59,484 nt of DNA from Candidatus Aerophobetes bacterium Ae_b3a (GCA_005223095.1 NJBQ01000005.1:1-59484), one strand, 5' to 3'. Positions 49,868 through 59,484 are shown, numbered from the stretch's first letter. The notes: a model not told the origin generated them from the sequence alone. Translations and numbers: made by a program.

Positions 49868-50968
49868 TTGGCTACTGTCTGTAGCGGAATAATAGGATTG
49901 CCTAATGTGGGTAAATCTACCCTTTTTAATGTCCTTACCGGAGGGAAGGCTCAGATAGCCAGTTTTCCATTTTCCACTATTTCTCCTAATGTAGGAACAG
50001 TTTCTGTTCCCGATAATCGATTAGAATGCTTGGCCAGAGTGACAAATACCAATATTATTACTCCAGCGGTAGTACAATTTGTAGATGTAGCCGGCCTGGT
50101 AAAAGGCGCTCATCAAGGTGAAGGCCTGGGAAATGAATTTTTATCCAGAATAAGGAGTATAAATGTTCTTGCTGAAGTAGTGAGATGTTTCCAGGGAGAA
50201 GAAATAGCTCATTGCGAGGGGAATATAGATCCGATAAGGGATATTCAGATAATAGAGCTGGAGTTACTTCTGGCAGACCTGGAAATAGTAGGCCGAAAGT
50301 TGGCAAAGGCAGTTCAGTCAGGAACATCGAAATCCACGAAAGATAAGGAAAGATCAAATATTCTAGAAAAGGTTAAAGCTGAACTTGAGAAAGGAAATTC
50401 TCTAAGAAATGTTCCTTTTACAGAAAAAGAGGAGTACGAGTTAGTCAAAGAGGGTTTTTTGAGTTTTAAGCCTCTTCTTTACATAGCTAACATGGATGAG
50501 AGTGATTTAACATCTCCCTCTCCTTTGCTGCAAAGACTAAGAGAGTATGCCTCGACAGAGAGGATGGAGATAATAGAGATATGCGCTCAGTTGGAATTAG
50601 AGCTAGAGGATATTTCTCAAGAAGAAAGAATGGAGTTTCTTGAGGAGTTAAAGATAAAAGAGAGAGGGATAGATAGATTAATAAAGGAAGTTTATAAAAA
50701 GCTCAATCTAATAACCTTTTTTACAGTTAGTGGAGGAAAAGAGGCGAAAGCCTGGCCTGTAGAAAGGGGAATTACTGCTTCTCAAGCAGCAGGTAAAGTT
50801 CATTCAGATATGGAAAAAGGATATATTAAAAGTGACATAATACCAGTATCTGAACTTCTGGAAGCAGGATCTATAAAACAAGCAAGAGAAAAAGGAAAAG
50901 TAAGAATAGAAGGGAGAGATTGTCTAGTGGAAGATGGAGATGTAATCCATTTTAGGTTTAGTAAATAG
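49868..50968 (+). CDS. ychF: Redox-regulated ATPase/GTPase YchF
   Basis: GIIGLPNVGKSTLFNVLTGGKAQIASFPFSTISPNVGTVSVPD; C-terminal TGS domain ending RDCLVEDGDVIHFRFSK; TTG start. Confidence 0.95.
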   Translation: MATVCSGIIGLPNVGKSTLFNVLTGGKAQIASFPFSTISPNVGTVSVPDNRLECLARVTNTNIITPAVVQFVDVAGLVKGAHQGEGLGNEFLSRIRSINVLAEVVRCFQGEEIAHCEGNIDPIRDIQIIELELLLADLEIVGRKLAKAVQSGTSKSTKDKERSNILEKVKAELEKGNSLRNVPFTEKEEYELVKEGFLSFKPLLYIANMDESDLTSPSPLLQRLREYASTERMEIIEICAQLELELEDISQEERMEFLEELKIKERGIDRLIKEVYKKLNLITFFTVSGGKEAKAWPVERGITASQAAGKVHSDMEKGYIKSDIIPVSELLEAGSIKQAREKGKVRIEGRDCLVEDGDVIHFRFSK

Positions 50969-51007
50969 CTCTTAAAATACCTCAAAAAGAAAGGGAGGTC
51001 TTCTGAA

Positions 51008-51376
51008 ATGTCCTTGTATAGAGCAACATTTGTTCTGAGACCAGAATTAGAGGAAGAGGAAAAAAACTCAACTGTGAAAGAGGTGCAGGATTTCGTTGTC
51101 AGCCAGAATGGAAAAATAGAAAATGTGGAAAGTGGGATACAGAAGTTTGCTTTCGAGGTAGACAAAACAAATAAGGGATTCTTTGTATCTATAGTTTTTG
51201 AAGTAGATGCTTCTAAAGTTCATCAGATTCGCCAATTCCTCATCAAAAAGAGAGGTATTATTAGAGCAATGCTGACAAGACAAGAAATACACCTAAAAAA
51301 CAAAGACAAAGGAGGGAAAAAGGATGAGCGGATTGAATCAGGTAGTCCTGATAGGGAATCTCACCCGAGATCCTGA
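51008..51376 (+). CDS. rpsF: 30S ribosomal protein S6
   Basis: [30 protein letters not shown]; rpsF-ssb-rpsR-rplI context. Confidence 0.88.
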   Translation: MSLYRATFVLRPELEEEEKNSTVKEVQDFVVSQNGKIENVESGIQKFAFEVDKTNKGFFVSIVFEVDASKVHQIRQFLIKKRGIIRAMLTRQEIHLKNKDKGGKKDERIESGSPDRESHPRS

Positions 51377-51755
51377 ACTTCGCTATACTCCTGATGGAAC
51401 ACCCGTAACTAGCTTTACCGTAGCTGTCAATCGTCCATTTGTTAACCGACAGGGCGAACGAGAAGCAGATTTTGTGCCTATTGTGGTGTGGCGGAAAAGA
51501 GCCGAAACCTGTTCAGAGTATCTAATGAAGGGAAGTCAGGTAGCTGTAGAGGGAAGACTCCAGGTGCGGAACTACGAAGATAAAGATGGAATAAGAAAAT
51601 GGGTTACAGAAGTAGTTGCTCGAAGAGTTGATTTTCTACAGAGACTAAAGAAGCAGTTTCCCTCACAAATTTCGGAAGAAGAAACTCAGAATGAAATAGA
51701 TAGAGTTCCTCTGGTTGAAGAAGAAAAGGGAAACGACACTCCTTCTGATGAATAA
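51324..51755 (+). CDS. ssb: Single-stranded DNA-binding protein
   Basis: [39 protein letters not shown]. Confidence 0.96.
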   Translation: MSGLNQVVLIGNLTRDPELRYTPDGTPVTSFTVAVNRPFVNRQGEREADFVPIVVWRKRAETCSEYLMKGSQVAVEGRLQVRNYEDKDGIRKWVTEVVARRVDFLQRLKKQFPSQISEEETQNEIDRVPLVEEEKGNDTPSDE

Positions 51756-51774
51756 AGACACCTTAGGACATTTC

Positions 51775-51868
51775 GTGAATCGTATTTCGTGAATCGTGAA
51801 TTGTCAGTTAAACCTTACAACCGTCTGGCTTCTTGTTTGCGATTCACTATTCACTAACGACTATTCAC
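51775..51868 (-). repeat. GTGAAT element, inverted copy
   Basis: Reverse complement AGTGAATAGTCGTTAGTGAATAGTGAATCGCAAACAAG...CAATTCACGATTCACGAAATACGATTCAC; flanked by CCTTAGGACATTTC and AAGGAGTGTCCTTC. Confidence 0.88.
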
Positions 51869-51927
51869 TGCTTTCAAGGAGTGTCCTTCAATACAAATGT
51901 AAATTTTTATACTTAAAGGAGAGATGT

Positions 51928-52143
51928 GTGAGACCAAAACCAGTACTTAGAAGAAAAAAGAGCTGTGATTTTTGTCGTTCAAAATTACTGGACTATCTAA
52001 ATGTAAGGATTTTGCAGCGTTATGTAGATAGTCGGGCTCGTATAAAATGTAGAAGGCGCACTGGCGTCTGTGCTAAACATCAAAGAAGACTTTCTAATGC
52101 TATAAAAAGAGCAAGAGAAATGGCACTCTTGCCCTACAAATAA
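51928..52143 (+). CDS. rpsR: 30S ribosomal protein S18
   Basis: GTG start, RPKPVLRRKKSCDFCRSKLLDYLNVRILQRYVDSRARIKCRRRTGVCAKHQRRLSNAIKRAREMALLPY; start moved from 51796 (repeat-derived). Confidence 0.95.
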   Translation: MRPKPVLRRKKSCDFCRSKLLDYLNVRILQRYVDSRARIKCRRRTGVCAKHQRRLSNAIKRAREMALLPYK

Positions 52144-52147
52144 AATA

Positions 52148-52284
52148 GTTCATTGTTCATAGTTCATGGTTCGTTGATTAAAATCTTTAAAGCATAAACC
52201 AACATTCTTTTGTCGATGAGCTGTAAAGCGTGGTTTGATTTTTCTTTGTTTTTATCGATGAACAATGAACAACGAACTATGAAC
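52148..52284. repeat. GTTCATAG-family inverted-repeat element
   Basis: GTTCATTGTTCATAGTTCATGGTTCGTTGAT (52148-52178) versus ATCGATGAACAATGAACAACGAACTATGAAC (52254-52284). Confidence 0.9.
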
Positions 52285-52299
52285 CCAGCGAGGTTGACA

Positions 52300-52770
52300 G
52301 TGAAGGTCATATTGAAGGAAAAAATTAATAAGCTTGGAAACAGCGGAGAGATAGTGGAAGTAGCTGATGGTTATGCACGGAATTTTCTTTTGCGAAAAAA
52401 ATTGGTGCTAACGGCTACCCCTGGTAATATTAGGCAGTGGGAAGAAAGAGGAAGAATTATTCAGCAAAAGAAAGAAAAAGTAAAATTCAAAGCCCAAAAA
52501 ATAGCAGATAAACTTAAAGAAGCAAAGCTAATATTATCGAGAAAAAAGGGAGAGGATGGGAAACTGTTCGGAGTTATTACTTCCCAGGACATTGTTCAAG
52601 GAATCAAGAAAAAGTTTAATATAGAAATAGACCATCGTAAGGTTGATTTAGAGGAGCCTATCCGAGTCATTGGAGTTAAAGAGGTTTTTCTTAAACTACA
52701 TCCGGAGGTAGAGATTCCCCTGAAAATAGAAGTAAAGAAAGCGAAGGCAAGGAAAGGGTCTAAGGAATGA
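52300..52770 (+). CDS. rplI: 50S ribosomal protein L9
   Basis: GTG start, KVILKEKINKLGNSGEIVEVADGYARNFLLRKKLVLTAT; start moved from 52210 (repeat-derived). Confidence 0.95.
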   Translation: MKVILKEKINKLGNSGEIVEVADGYARNFLLRKKLVLTATPGNIRQWEERGRIIQQKKEKVKFKAQKIADKLKEAKLILSRKKGEDGKLFGVITSQDIVQGIKKKFNIEIDHRKVDLEEPIRVIGVKEVFLKLHPEVEIPLKIEVKKAKARKGSKE

Positions 52771-54035
52771 ATAGAAAGAAAAACAAGATTTACATCATAG
52801 ATGTTACCAATAGAGATGGAGTTCAGACTTCTAGGTTGGGACTGGCTAAGTTAGAGAAGACTATCATTAATCTCTATTTGAATGAGATGGGAATTCATCA
52901 GTCAGAATTTGGATTCCCTTTTACCGATCACGAAACAAATTATCTTAAGGCTAACCTTGAACTGGCCGAAAGGGGAGTCCTTCGCCCCATAATCCTTAGT
53001 GGTTGGTGTAGGGCGGTTAAAGATGATGTAGAAAAAGCCTATCAATTGGGGCTTAAGCATATAAACATCTCTATTTCTACTTCAGAACAAATGACAAAGG
53101 GAAAATTTGGGAATAGAGTAGTGAGATATCCCCGAGAGGATCCTTCCAGACCCAGTATAATAGGAATGATGGTAGAGGCACTTGATGAAGCAAAGAAAAG
53201 AGAGATGAAGGCAGGAGTTAACGCAGAGGATGCTTCTCGTACCGACGACGAATTCTTGATAGAGTTTGCTCGGATGGCCAAGCAACATGGTGCTGATACC
53301 ATAAGATATTGTGATACATTGGGTTGTGATGATCCTCCTACCATCTATCGGCGGGTGAAGAACTTAGCACAAGAAATTCAGCTTCCCATAGAGATCCACA
53401 CTCATAATGACCTGGGTATGGCTGTGGCTTGTGCATTAGCTGGAGCCAAGGGAGCCATAGACGGAGGAGTAGACGCTTATATCAACACTACAATTAATGG
53501 AATGGGAGAAAGGACGGGAAATGCAGATTTAGTCTCTGTAATTCTAGCTTTGCGCAAGTCCAGTGGCACCAAAAAGTTGAACTTATTAGAGGCAAGAGTA
53601 GACCTCTCCCAGGCCTGGAGGATAGCCAAGTATACTTCTTATGCTTTTGGTGTTCCTATCCCCATAAATCAGGTGGGAGTTGGAGATAATGCCTTTGCCC
53701 ATGAATCAGGAATCCACGCTGATGGAGCACTAAAGGATAGACGTAACTACGAGCTCTACGACTTTCAGGAATTGGGGCGAGGAGAGCCAGAAATGGTAGA
53801 AACAGGCAGGAAAATAACTACTGGGGAATATGGTGGAATCAAAGGTTTCAGGAACGTTTATGAGAAGCTAGAGATCAAGTTCAAAAATGAGCGAGAAGCC
53901 TGTACCATTCTAGAACTAGCTCGCTATGCTAATGTCCATACGCAGAAACCTCTTGTTAGCGATGAGCTTCTTTTCATCGCCCGTTATCCTGAACAAGCCA
54001 GAAAAATTCTCACCGTCGCTCCGCCCTCTTCATAG
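52767..54035 (+). CDS. 2-isopropylmalate/homocitrate synthase-family protein (DRE-TIM)
   Basis: IIDVTNRDGVQTSRLGLAKLEK; IEIHTHNDLGMAVACALAGAKGAIDGGVDAYINTTINGMGERTGNADL; HESGIHADGALKD. Confidence 0.85.
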   Translation: MNRKKNKIYIIDVTNRDGVQTSRLGLAKLEKTIINLYLNEMGIHQSEFGFPFTDHETNYLKANLELAERGVLRPIILSGWCRAVKDDVEKAYQLGLKHINISISTSEQMTKGKFGNRVVRYPREDPSRPSIIGMMVEALDEAKKREMKAGVNAEDASRTDDEFLIEFARMAKQHGADTIRYCDTLGCDDPPTIYRRVKNLAQEIQLPIEIHTHNDLGMAVACALAGAKGAIDGGVDAYINTTINGMGERTGNADLVSVILALRKSSGTKKLNLLEARVDLSQAWRIAKYTSYAFGVPIPINQVGVGDNAFAHESGIHADGALKDRRNYELYDFQELGRGEPEMVETGRKITTGEYGGIKGFRNVYEKLEIKFKNEREACTILELARYANVHTQKPLVSDELLFIARYPEQARKILTVAPPSS

Positions 54036-54120
54036 CGTTTAGCGTATAGGATAAATAAATCATCCCATACCAGATGCTTCTCGCTATCGTTCTTATCGAT
54101 GAACAATGAACTATGAACTA
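54033..54120. repeat. TAGCGTA-family half site plus GTTCATAG-family half site
   Basis: TAGCGTTTAGCGTATAGG at 54033; ATCGATGAACAATGAACTATGAACTA ending 54120. Confidence 0.8.
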
Positions 54121-55487
54121 TTTTTCAGAAAAGATTTACCCACCTCATTTATGTTTCCTGCTCCCAGAGTGAGTATTAGGTCTCCTTCTCTGCATTCGCA
54201 TCCTAAGAAATCAATGATTTTTCGAAAATTGGTAAAATAATAGGTCGCCTTCCTTCTCTTTTGTTTGACTTTTTCAAATAGCAATTCACCGTCCATTCCA
54301 GGAATCGGATTTTCTCCCGCAGCGTAGATGTTAGTTAGAAGAAGAATATCTGCTTTCTCAAAGGCAGTGCTAAATTTAGAAAGAAGCATTTTAGTGCGGG
54401 TATAGCGATGAGGTTGAAAGATAGCGATTGTTCTTTTTTCCAATCTTGCCGCTACTTCCAGAGTTACTTTTATTTCTGTGGGATGATGAGCATAGTCATC
54501 TATTACTAAAATACCGGACTTCTCTCCCACTAATTCAAATCTTCTTTTCACACCAGAGAAAAGAAGAAGAGCCTTTTTAATTTCTTCCCACCCTATGCCA
54601 ATATCTAACCCGGCAGCAACGCCGGCCAGGGAATTGTATATGTTGTGTTGACCAGGTAAAGAGAGGTCTATATCTTCTATCTTTTTCCCCTGATAATTAA
54701 TTTCATAAGAAGAGGAAAATTGCTTCAACTTTACCTTGCTTGCTGAAAAGTTAGCCATAGGACTAATTCCATAAGTGATTAGTTTTTGAGAAGGGGACAA
54801 AGAGATGTTTTTGATAACGTTACTTAGACAAGGGTCGTCGATGTTGATTATCAAGGTGCCTGCCGGTTTCAATCTTCCGGTAAATTGAATAAATGCCTGC
54901 ACCAGCTTATCTTTGGAACCATAGTAGTCTATATGGTCGTCTTCTATGTTAGTGAGAATGGAAATGCTGGGGGACAGAAGCAAAAAAGAACCATCGGATT
55001 CGTCACTCTCCGCTACCACGTATTCGCTACTTCCTAATTTACTATTAGCACCGAAATCATTGACTTCCCCTCCAATGAACATAGTTGGATCTTTACCCGC
55101 CTGACGAAGGATTGAATAGACGAGTGAACTGGTAGTCGTTTTCCCGTGAGTTCCGGCAACAACGATACCCTTCTTCCTATTGACAAGCTCGGCTAAAAGG
55201 GCGCCGCGTGAGACAGTGCGCATTCTTTTTCTCTTCGCTATTTGAAGTTCAGGGTTATCAGGAGAGATAACAGAGGAAGCTATCACTAAATCGGCCTGGT
55301 TAAGATGAGAGGGACTGTGTCCCTGGTAAACAGTTACTCCTCTTTTTTCTAGCTGCTCGGTAAAGGCATTTTTCTTTATGTCTGACCCGGTAACTCTGTA
55401 GCCTTTTTCTGATAATACCTTAGCTAATCCACTCATACCAACTCCGGCAATCCCTATGAAATGAATGGATTTAACTCCTTTTAACAT
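54111..55487 (-). CDS. murC: UDP-N-acetylmuramate--L-alanine ligase
   Basis: IHFIGIAGVGMSGLAKVLSEKGYRVTGSDI; VVAGTHGKTTTSSLV; VIDDYAHHPTEIKVTLEVA. Confidence 0.97.
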   Translation of the reverse strand: MLKGVKSIHFIGIAGVGMSGLAKVLSEKGYRVTGSDIKKNAFTEQLEKRGVTVYQGHSPSHLNQADLVIASSVISPDNPELQIAKRKRMRTVSRGALLAELVNRKKGIVVAGTHGKTTTSSLVYSILRQAGKDPTMFIGGEVNDFGANSKLGSSEYVVAESDESDGSFLLLSPSISILTNIEDDHIDYYGSKDKLVQAFIQFTGRLKPAGTLIINIDDPCLSNVIKNISLSPSQKLITYGISPMANFSASKVKLKQFSSSYEINYQGKKIEDIDLSLPGQHNIYNSLAGVAAGLDIGIGWEEIKKALLLFSGVKRRFELVGEKSGILVIDDYAHHPTEIKVTLEVAARLEKRTIAIFQPHRYTRTKMLLSKFSTAFEKADILLLTNIYAAGENPIPGMDGELLFEKVKQKRRKATYYFTNFRKIIDFLGCECREGDLILTLGAGNINEVGKSFLKNSS

Positions 55488-55635
55488 AATTCTTCTCTCC
55501 TAAAGCTTTAGCCCTGATGTATATAGGATTTTTGGACGCAGATAAACAATGATTAAAGAAGTGATCAGAAAATAAGTTCAGGGTTCAAAGTCCAATGTCT
55601 TTTATTTATCTTGTTTATCTGTGTGGATCTGCGTG

Positions 55636-56754
55636 CTACTTGACTCGATTAGCCAAATCGCAGATTAGTTCCACCATTTCTCCAGTGGCTTGCGGTCTTC
55701 CTAGTTCTTTGCTTCGCCTGCTCATTTTTTTCAGCAGACTTTTATCTTCTATTAAGTCTAGAATTAACTTTTTTAGTCTATCTCCGGTAAGATTATTCTC
55801 CACAAGAAGATGAGCTGCTCCCTTTGCTTGTAGAATTCTCGCATTTTCATATTGATGTCTCCCTGTAGCGTAAGGATAAGGAATGAGAATGGCCGGTAGC
55901 CCCAAGGCAGTGAGCTCTGCTATAGTTGTAGCTCCACTTCGGCAGATAGCCAGGTGGGAGGCGGCATAAGCATATTGTATGTCCTGTAGATAGGAAGAAA
56001 CCAATGATTTAATCTTTAAGGGTGCCAGGGAATTTTCTACCCATCTTAAATCATTTTCCCCGGTGATAAATATTACTTGAATTTCATCCCTCATTCTCTT
56101 TTGCCTATTTAATAGTTGAATGACTTTCACTCCTATCTTATTTAAGTTATGAGCTCCTTGACTACCTCCCAAAAAAAGAAGAGTAAATTTATCTTTATTT
56201 AAGTTGACCCTTTTTATTCCCTTTTGCCTTCCTGTTGCCATAATTTTGAAACGGATAGGGTTACCTATAAGTTGGATTTTATTCTTTATCCTTTTAGAAA
56301 GGTTTTTATTTGTTTGAGGAAAGCTGGTGGCTATTTTGGAAACATACGGCAGTAGAAATTTATTGGTTAGGGAAAAACTTGCATTCTGTTCGCATACCAG
56401 GCTGCGAATTCCAAAAAAAAAGGCAAGCATTACCACCGGGTAAGAATGAAAACTGCCCATTCCTATAATTACTGTTGGTCTAAATTGTAGAAGAATGAGG
56501 AAAGATTGAAAAAAAGAGAGAAAGAGTCTAAAAGGGAATCCAATCCATTTTTGCGAGAAAGCTCTGGGGAAAGGAGAAGCTTTTATTTGTTTGAAATCAA
56601 ATCCTTGCGAGCGCAGGAGCTCCACCTCTAATCTTCTTCTTCCTCCTATCCAGAGGATACGATTAGCCAGATGGTGTTCTCTCAGATAAGAAGCTATGGC
56701 AAGGGCAGGATAAATATGTCCCCCTGTACCTCCCGCAGTTATTAGAACTCTCAT
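55636..56754 (-). CDS. murG: MurG glycosyltransferase (lipid II synthesis)
   Basis: MRVLITAGGTGGHIYPALAIASYL; LLFLGGSQGAHNLN; CRSGATTIAELTALGLPAILIPYPYAT. Confidence 0.96.
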   Translation of the reverse strand: MRVLITAGGTGGHIYPALAIASYLREHHLANRILWIGGRRRLEVELLRSQGFDFKQIKASPFPRAFSQKWIGFPFRLFLSFFQSFLILLQFRPTVIIGMGSFHSYPVVMLAFFFGIRSLVCEQNASFSLTNKFLLPYVSKIATSFPQTNKNLSKRIKNKIQLIGNPIRFKIMATGRQKGIKRVNLNKDKFTLLFLGGSQGAHNLNKIGVKVIQLLNRQKRMRDEIQVIFITGENDLRWVENSLAPLKIKSLVSSYLQDIQYAYAASHLAICRSGATTIAELTALGLPAILIPYPYATGRHQYENARILQAKGAAHLLVENNLTGDRLKKLILDLIEDKSLLKKMSRRSKELGRPQATGEMVELICDLANRVK

Positions 56755-57878
56755 GTCCTCTTTGCTACGTTTTTCTTTCTCCAGATATAAACTACTGGGG
56801 CAGCGATGAAATCGGAAGAGTAAGTTCCTACTATCACTCCTATTAGAAGAGCGAAAGCAAATCCATGGATTATCGCTCCTCCCCAGATAAACAGGGCCGA
56901 GACTACCAGGAGGGTAGTTAGAGATGTAATGATTGTACGGGATAGGGATTGGTTAATACCCAGGTTGATGATTTCTTTAAGAGGTATTTTTCCCTTTCGC
57001 TGAGTTTTAAGGTTTTCTCGAATTCTGTCATAAACAACGATAGTATCATTGAGAGAATAGCCAATTATAGTAAGCACAGCGGCTATTACGGGAAGGGTGA
57101 TTTCGTAATTTCCTAATGATAACGCCGCTACGCTAATAAAAACATCATGAGCCAGGGCGATTACTGCTCCCAGAGCGAACTTCAACTCAAATCTCCAGGC
57201 GATATAGATGAGCATCCCTATCAAGGCAAAAACTATGGCTAGAATAGCACTTTTCTGAAGTTCTTTACTTACCTGTGGTCCGATGAGGTTAATGCTTTGA
57301 ATCAGGAATGAGTTTTCTCCTTCTTCAAATTCTCTTTTTACTCCTTCTTCAATCGTCGCCGCTATTTTTCTGTGAGTAACCTGGCGAATAAGTGAAACAA
57401 GAGATTCTTCCTCTATCTGATTAAGGTCAACTTTTTCCTTTTCTAAGGGATCGAGGCTGAAACGACTGACCAATTCTTCATAATCTACTGCCTCAATTCC
57501 GGGTATATTCCTGAGTTCCTGCAGGGCGGTAAATTCTTTGTGTGTTCTGCGATAGTTGATTATTTCTGAAGCTATCTCCTGTGAGGCTTCCTCTACTTTA
57601 TATCTTATGAGAACAAGGTTCTCTTCTTTCTTTCCATACTGTTGGATAATGGCTTTACTCAAACCAATTTTAGCCAGTCCAGACCTTATTCGAGCAACGG
57701 AAGGGGACTTCTCAAACTTGAGGTGAACCTCAATTCCTCCCGTAAAGTCCAGACCAAGTTTTAATCCTCCCTTCAGTACGATAGAGGTTATCCCGATAGC
57801 TATAATGATTCCTGAAAGAAGAAAGGCTTTTTTTCTCAAGCCGATAAAGTCTATCTGAGTCTTTCCAAAAAAGCGCAT
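56751..57878 (-). CDS. secF: Protein translocase subunit SecF
   Basis: KLGLDFTGGIEVHLKF; IGYSLNDTIVVYDRIRENL. Confidence 0.96.
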   Translation of the reverse strand: MRFFGKTQIDFIGLRKKAFLLSGIIIAIGITSIVLKGGLKLGLDFTGGIEVHLKFEKSPSVARIRSGLAKIGLSKAIIQQYGKKEENLVLIRYKVEEASQEIASEIINYRRTHKEFTALQELRNIPGIEAVDYEELVSRFSLDPLEKEKVDLNQIEEESLVSLIRQVTHRKIAATIEEGVKREFEEGENSFLIQSINLIGPQVSKELQKSAILAIVFALIGMLIYIAWRFELKFALGAVIALAHDVFISVAALSLGNYEITLPVIAAVLTIIGYSLNDTIVVYDRIRENLKTQRKGKIPLKEIINLGINQSLSRTIITSLTTLLVVSALFIWGGAIIHGFAFALLIGVIVGTYSSDFIAAPVVYIWRKKNVAKRT

Positions 57879-57887
57879 CAGTTTTTC

Positions 57888-59180
57888 CTATATACTCATT
57901 TGTTTTCTTGGTTTTCCGGCTATCAATAAGTTAAAGATAATTCGCGTTACTATTATGGAGGTAAAAAGGCTAGCCAGAATGCCGATGGAAAGAGTAGTAG
58001 CAAACCCCCTCAAGGGTCCACTGCCGAACTGAAAAAGAATAAGAGCAACGATAAGAGTCGTGATATTCGCATCGAGAATTGTCCTGAGAGCCTTCTTGTA
58101 ACCCGCATCTACCGCTGAACGAGGAGCTCTCTCTTTAGCCAATTCTTCTCTTATTCTTTCAAATATAATGACGTTGGCATCAATACTCATGCCAATAATG
58201 AGAATCATCCCAGCAATACCAGGAAGAGTCAAAGTTGCTTTTAGGGCAGCCATAGCTCCTAAGATAAAGAGCAAATTTAACAAAAGGGCCGCGTTAGCGA
58301 TCAAACCGGCCTTCTTATAATAGATTATCATAAAGACAAAAACAGCAATAAAGCCAATAATGCCTGCCCAAAGACCTTTTTGGATAGAGTCCTTACCTAG
58401 AGAAGGACCTATGGTGGTATTCTGGATAATATTGAGGGGAATGGGTAAAGCGCCACTCTTAAGAACAATTTTTAGTTCGCGTGCTTCCTCCATAGTAAAT
58501 TGTCCTTCAATGACGCACTTACCCTGAAGAATGCGACTTTTTACTACCGGGGCAGATTTCACCACATTATCCAGTATTATGGCTATTCTCTCTTCCACAT
58601 GTTGGCCGGTAATTTCAGCCCATTTATCTGTCGCCTCAGATTTGAATTCCAGACCTATATAGGGTTGTCCCCATTGGCCCATTTCTACCCGGGCATCTTT
58701 AATAGCGCTACCCGATAGAAGAGTCTCCTTTTTCAGCAGATAAGGCCTTTTTTTTGAATCATAGAGTATTTGGTCATCCTCGGGAATATCTCCTTGTAGA
58801 GCCCTATTAACATCTCCCTTCTCATCCACCAGCTTAAATTCCAGAAGGGCAGTCCTTCCTATGAGGTCCACTGCTCGTTGTGGGTCTTCTATACCCGGCA
58901 AATCGACAACTATTCTTCTGTCGCCTTGGCGAGCGATGGTGGGCTCCCTTACCCCGAATTGGTCAATTCTGTTTCTGACGATTTCCATAGCCAAATCCAT
59001 CGCGTCTCCAACATCTTCTTCCGATGGAAATTTGCTGAGGTCGGCTTCCAATATCAGATGCATACCTCCCTTTAGGTCAAGACCTAAATTTATCTTCTCT
59101 CCCAAAGGATAAATAGCCCAAATGGCCAGAGCCGCAATGCCTATAACCATTAATATAAACCACTTACTGTATTGATACAT
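57888..59180 (-). CDS. secD: Protein translocase subunit SecD
   Basis: NLGLDLKGGMHLILE; IIGMSIDANVIIFERIREEL. Confidence 0.96.
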   Translation of the reverse strand: MYQYSKWFILMVIGIAALAIWAIYPLGEKINLGLDLKGGMHLILEADLSKFPSEEDVGDAMDLAMEIVRNRIDQFGVREPTIARQGDRRIVVDLPGIEDPQRAVDLIGRTALLEFKLVDEKGDVNRALQGDIPEDDQILYDSKKRPYLLKKETLLSGSAIKDARVEMGQWGQPYIGLEFKSEATDKWAEITGQHVEERIAIILDNVVKSAPVVKSRILQGKCVIEGQFTMEEARELKIVLKSGALPIPLNIIQNTTIGPSLGKDSIQKGLWAGIIGFIAVFVFMIIYYKKAGLIANAALLLNLLFILGAMAALKATLTLPGIAGMILIIGMSIDANVIIFERIREELAKERAPRSAVDAGYKKALRTILDANITTLIVALILFQFGSGPLRGFATTLSIGILASLFTSIIVTRIIFNLLIAGKPRKQMSI

Positions 59181-59201
59181 ACGACAGCCCTTTTTAAGAT
59201 A

Positions 59202-59225
59202 TTGAGGGGGAAAACATCCCCCTCA
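59202..59225. other. Strong hairpin upstream of secD
   Basis: TTGAGGGGG-AAAACAT-CCCCCTCAA stem. Confidence 0.6.
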
Positions 59226-59382
59226 ACGGCCTTCGGCCTGCTCCCCCCGTTTGTCTGATCTATTAGCTACAGAGTTTGATTCATAAAGATTCGAGTAAAT
59301 TACTGAAACTCCGATACTTAAATTTAGTCTAATTTACCAGAAAGACAATAATTGTCAAATGGAAGCTTTAGCGGTAGGGGTA

Positions 59383-59425
59383 TGACATTTCTATTTTGCA
59401 GAAAGGGTGACATAATTACTTTGCA
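59383..59425 (+). repeat. Two 18-bp direct repeats, possible transposon-end-like structure
   Basis: TGACATTTCTATTTTGCA and TGACATAATTACTTTGCA, 25 bp period, near window edge. Confidence 0.4.
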
Positions 59426-59484
59426 TTGACAATCACTTGATCCTCACTTGACAATTTCCAATTTTTTATTACACTATGTAATAA

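Overview
This is a low-GC bacterial chromosome segment; a BamA/Omp85 homologue suggests a diderm cell. The left ~24 kb is carbohydrate/uronate catabolism: a peptide-type and a sugar-type ABC transporter, mannitol-dehydrogenase/UxaB-like and UxaE-like enzymes, 6PGDH, three Gfo/Idh oxidoreductases, a TIM-barrel isomerase and an XRE-cupin regulator, with several decayed gene remnants. The right ~35 kb is mostly housekeeping: argB, tRNA-Gly, tRNA-Arg, rnhA, RNase P RNA, rpmA, serA, dnaB, purA, clpC, bamA, lipB, rsmD, uvrC, ogt, secA, ilvB, recO, rpoD, ychF, rpsF-ssb-rpsR-rplI, murC, murG and secDF. The most unusual content is intergenic. A modular set of repeats shares outer terminal inverted repeats (CCGAAGGACATTTTCT ... 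AGAAATTGTCCTGAGG) around interchangeable hairpin cores. One core has stem covariation and two symmetric GA/GA internal mismatches. Other cores are 7-8 bp tandem-unit families (GTGAATx, GTTCATAG, TAGCGTA, CGTATCT, GCGTATTGCGCAATACGC). The right end of the outer module repeatedly places a TTGAC -35-like box in front of the next gene. Several families run into CDS 3' ends and supply the last codons and stop codon (rsmD, murC, lipB, purA, the leuA-like gene, probably uvrC). All calls were made by reading the sequence; no database search or folding was run.
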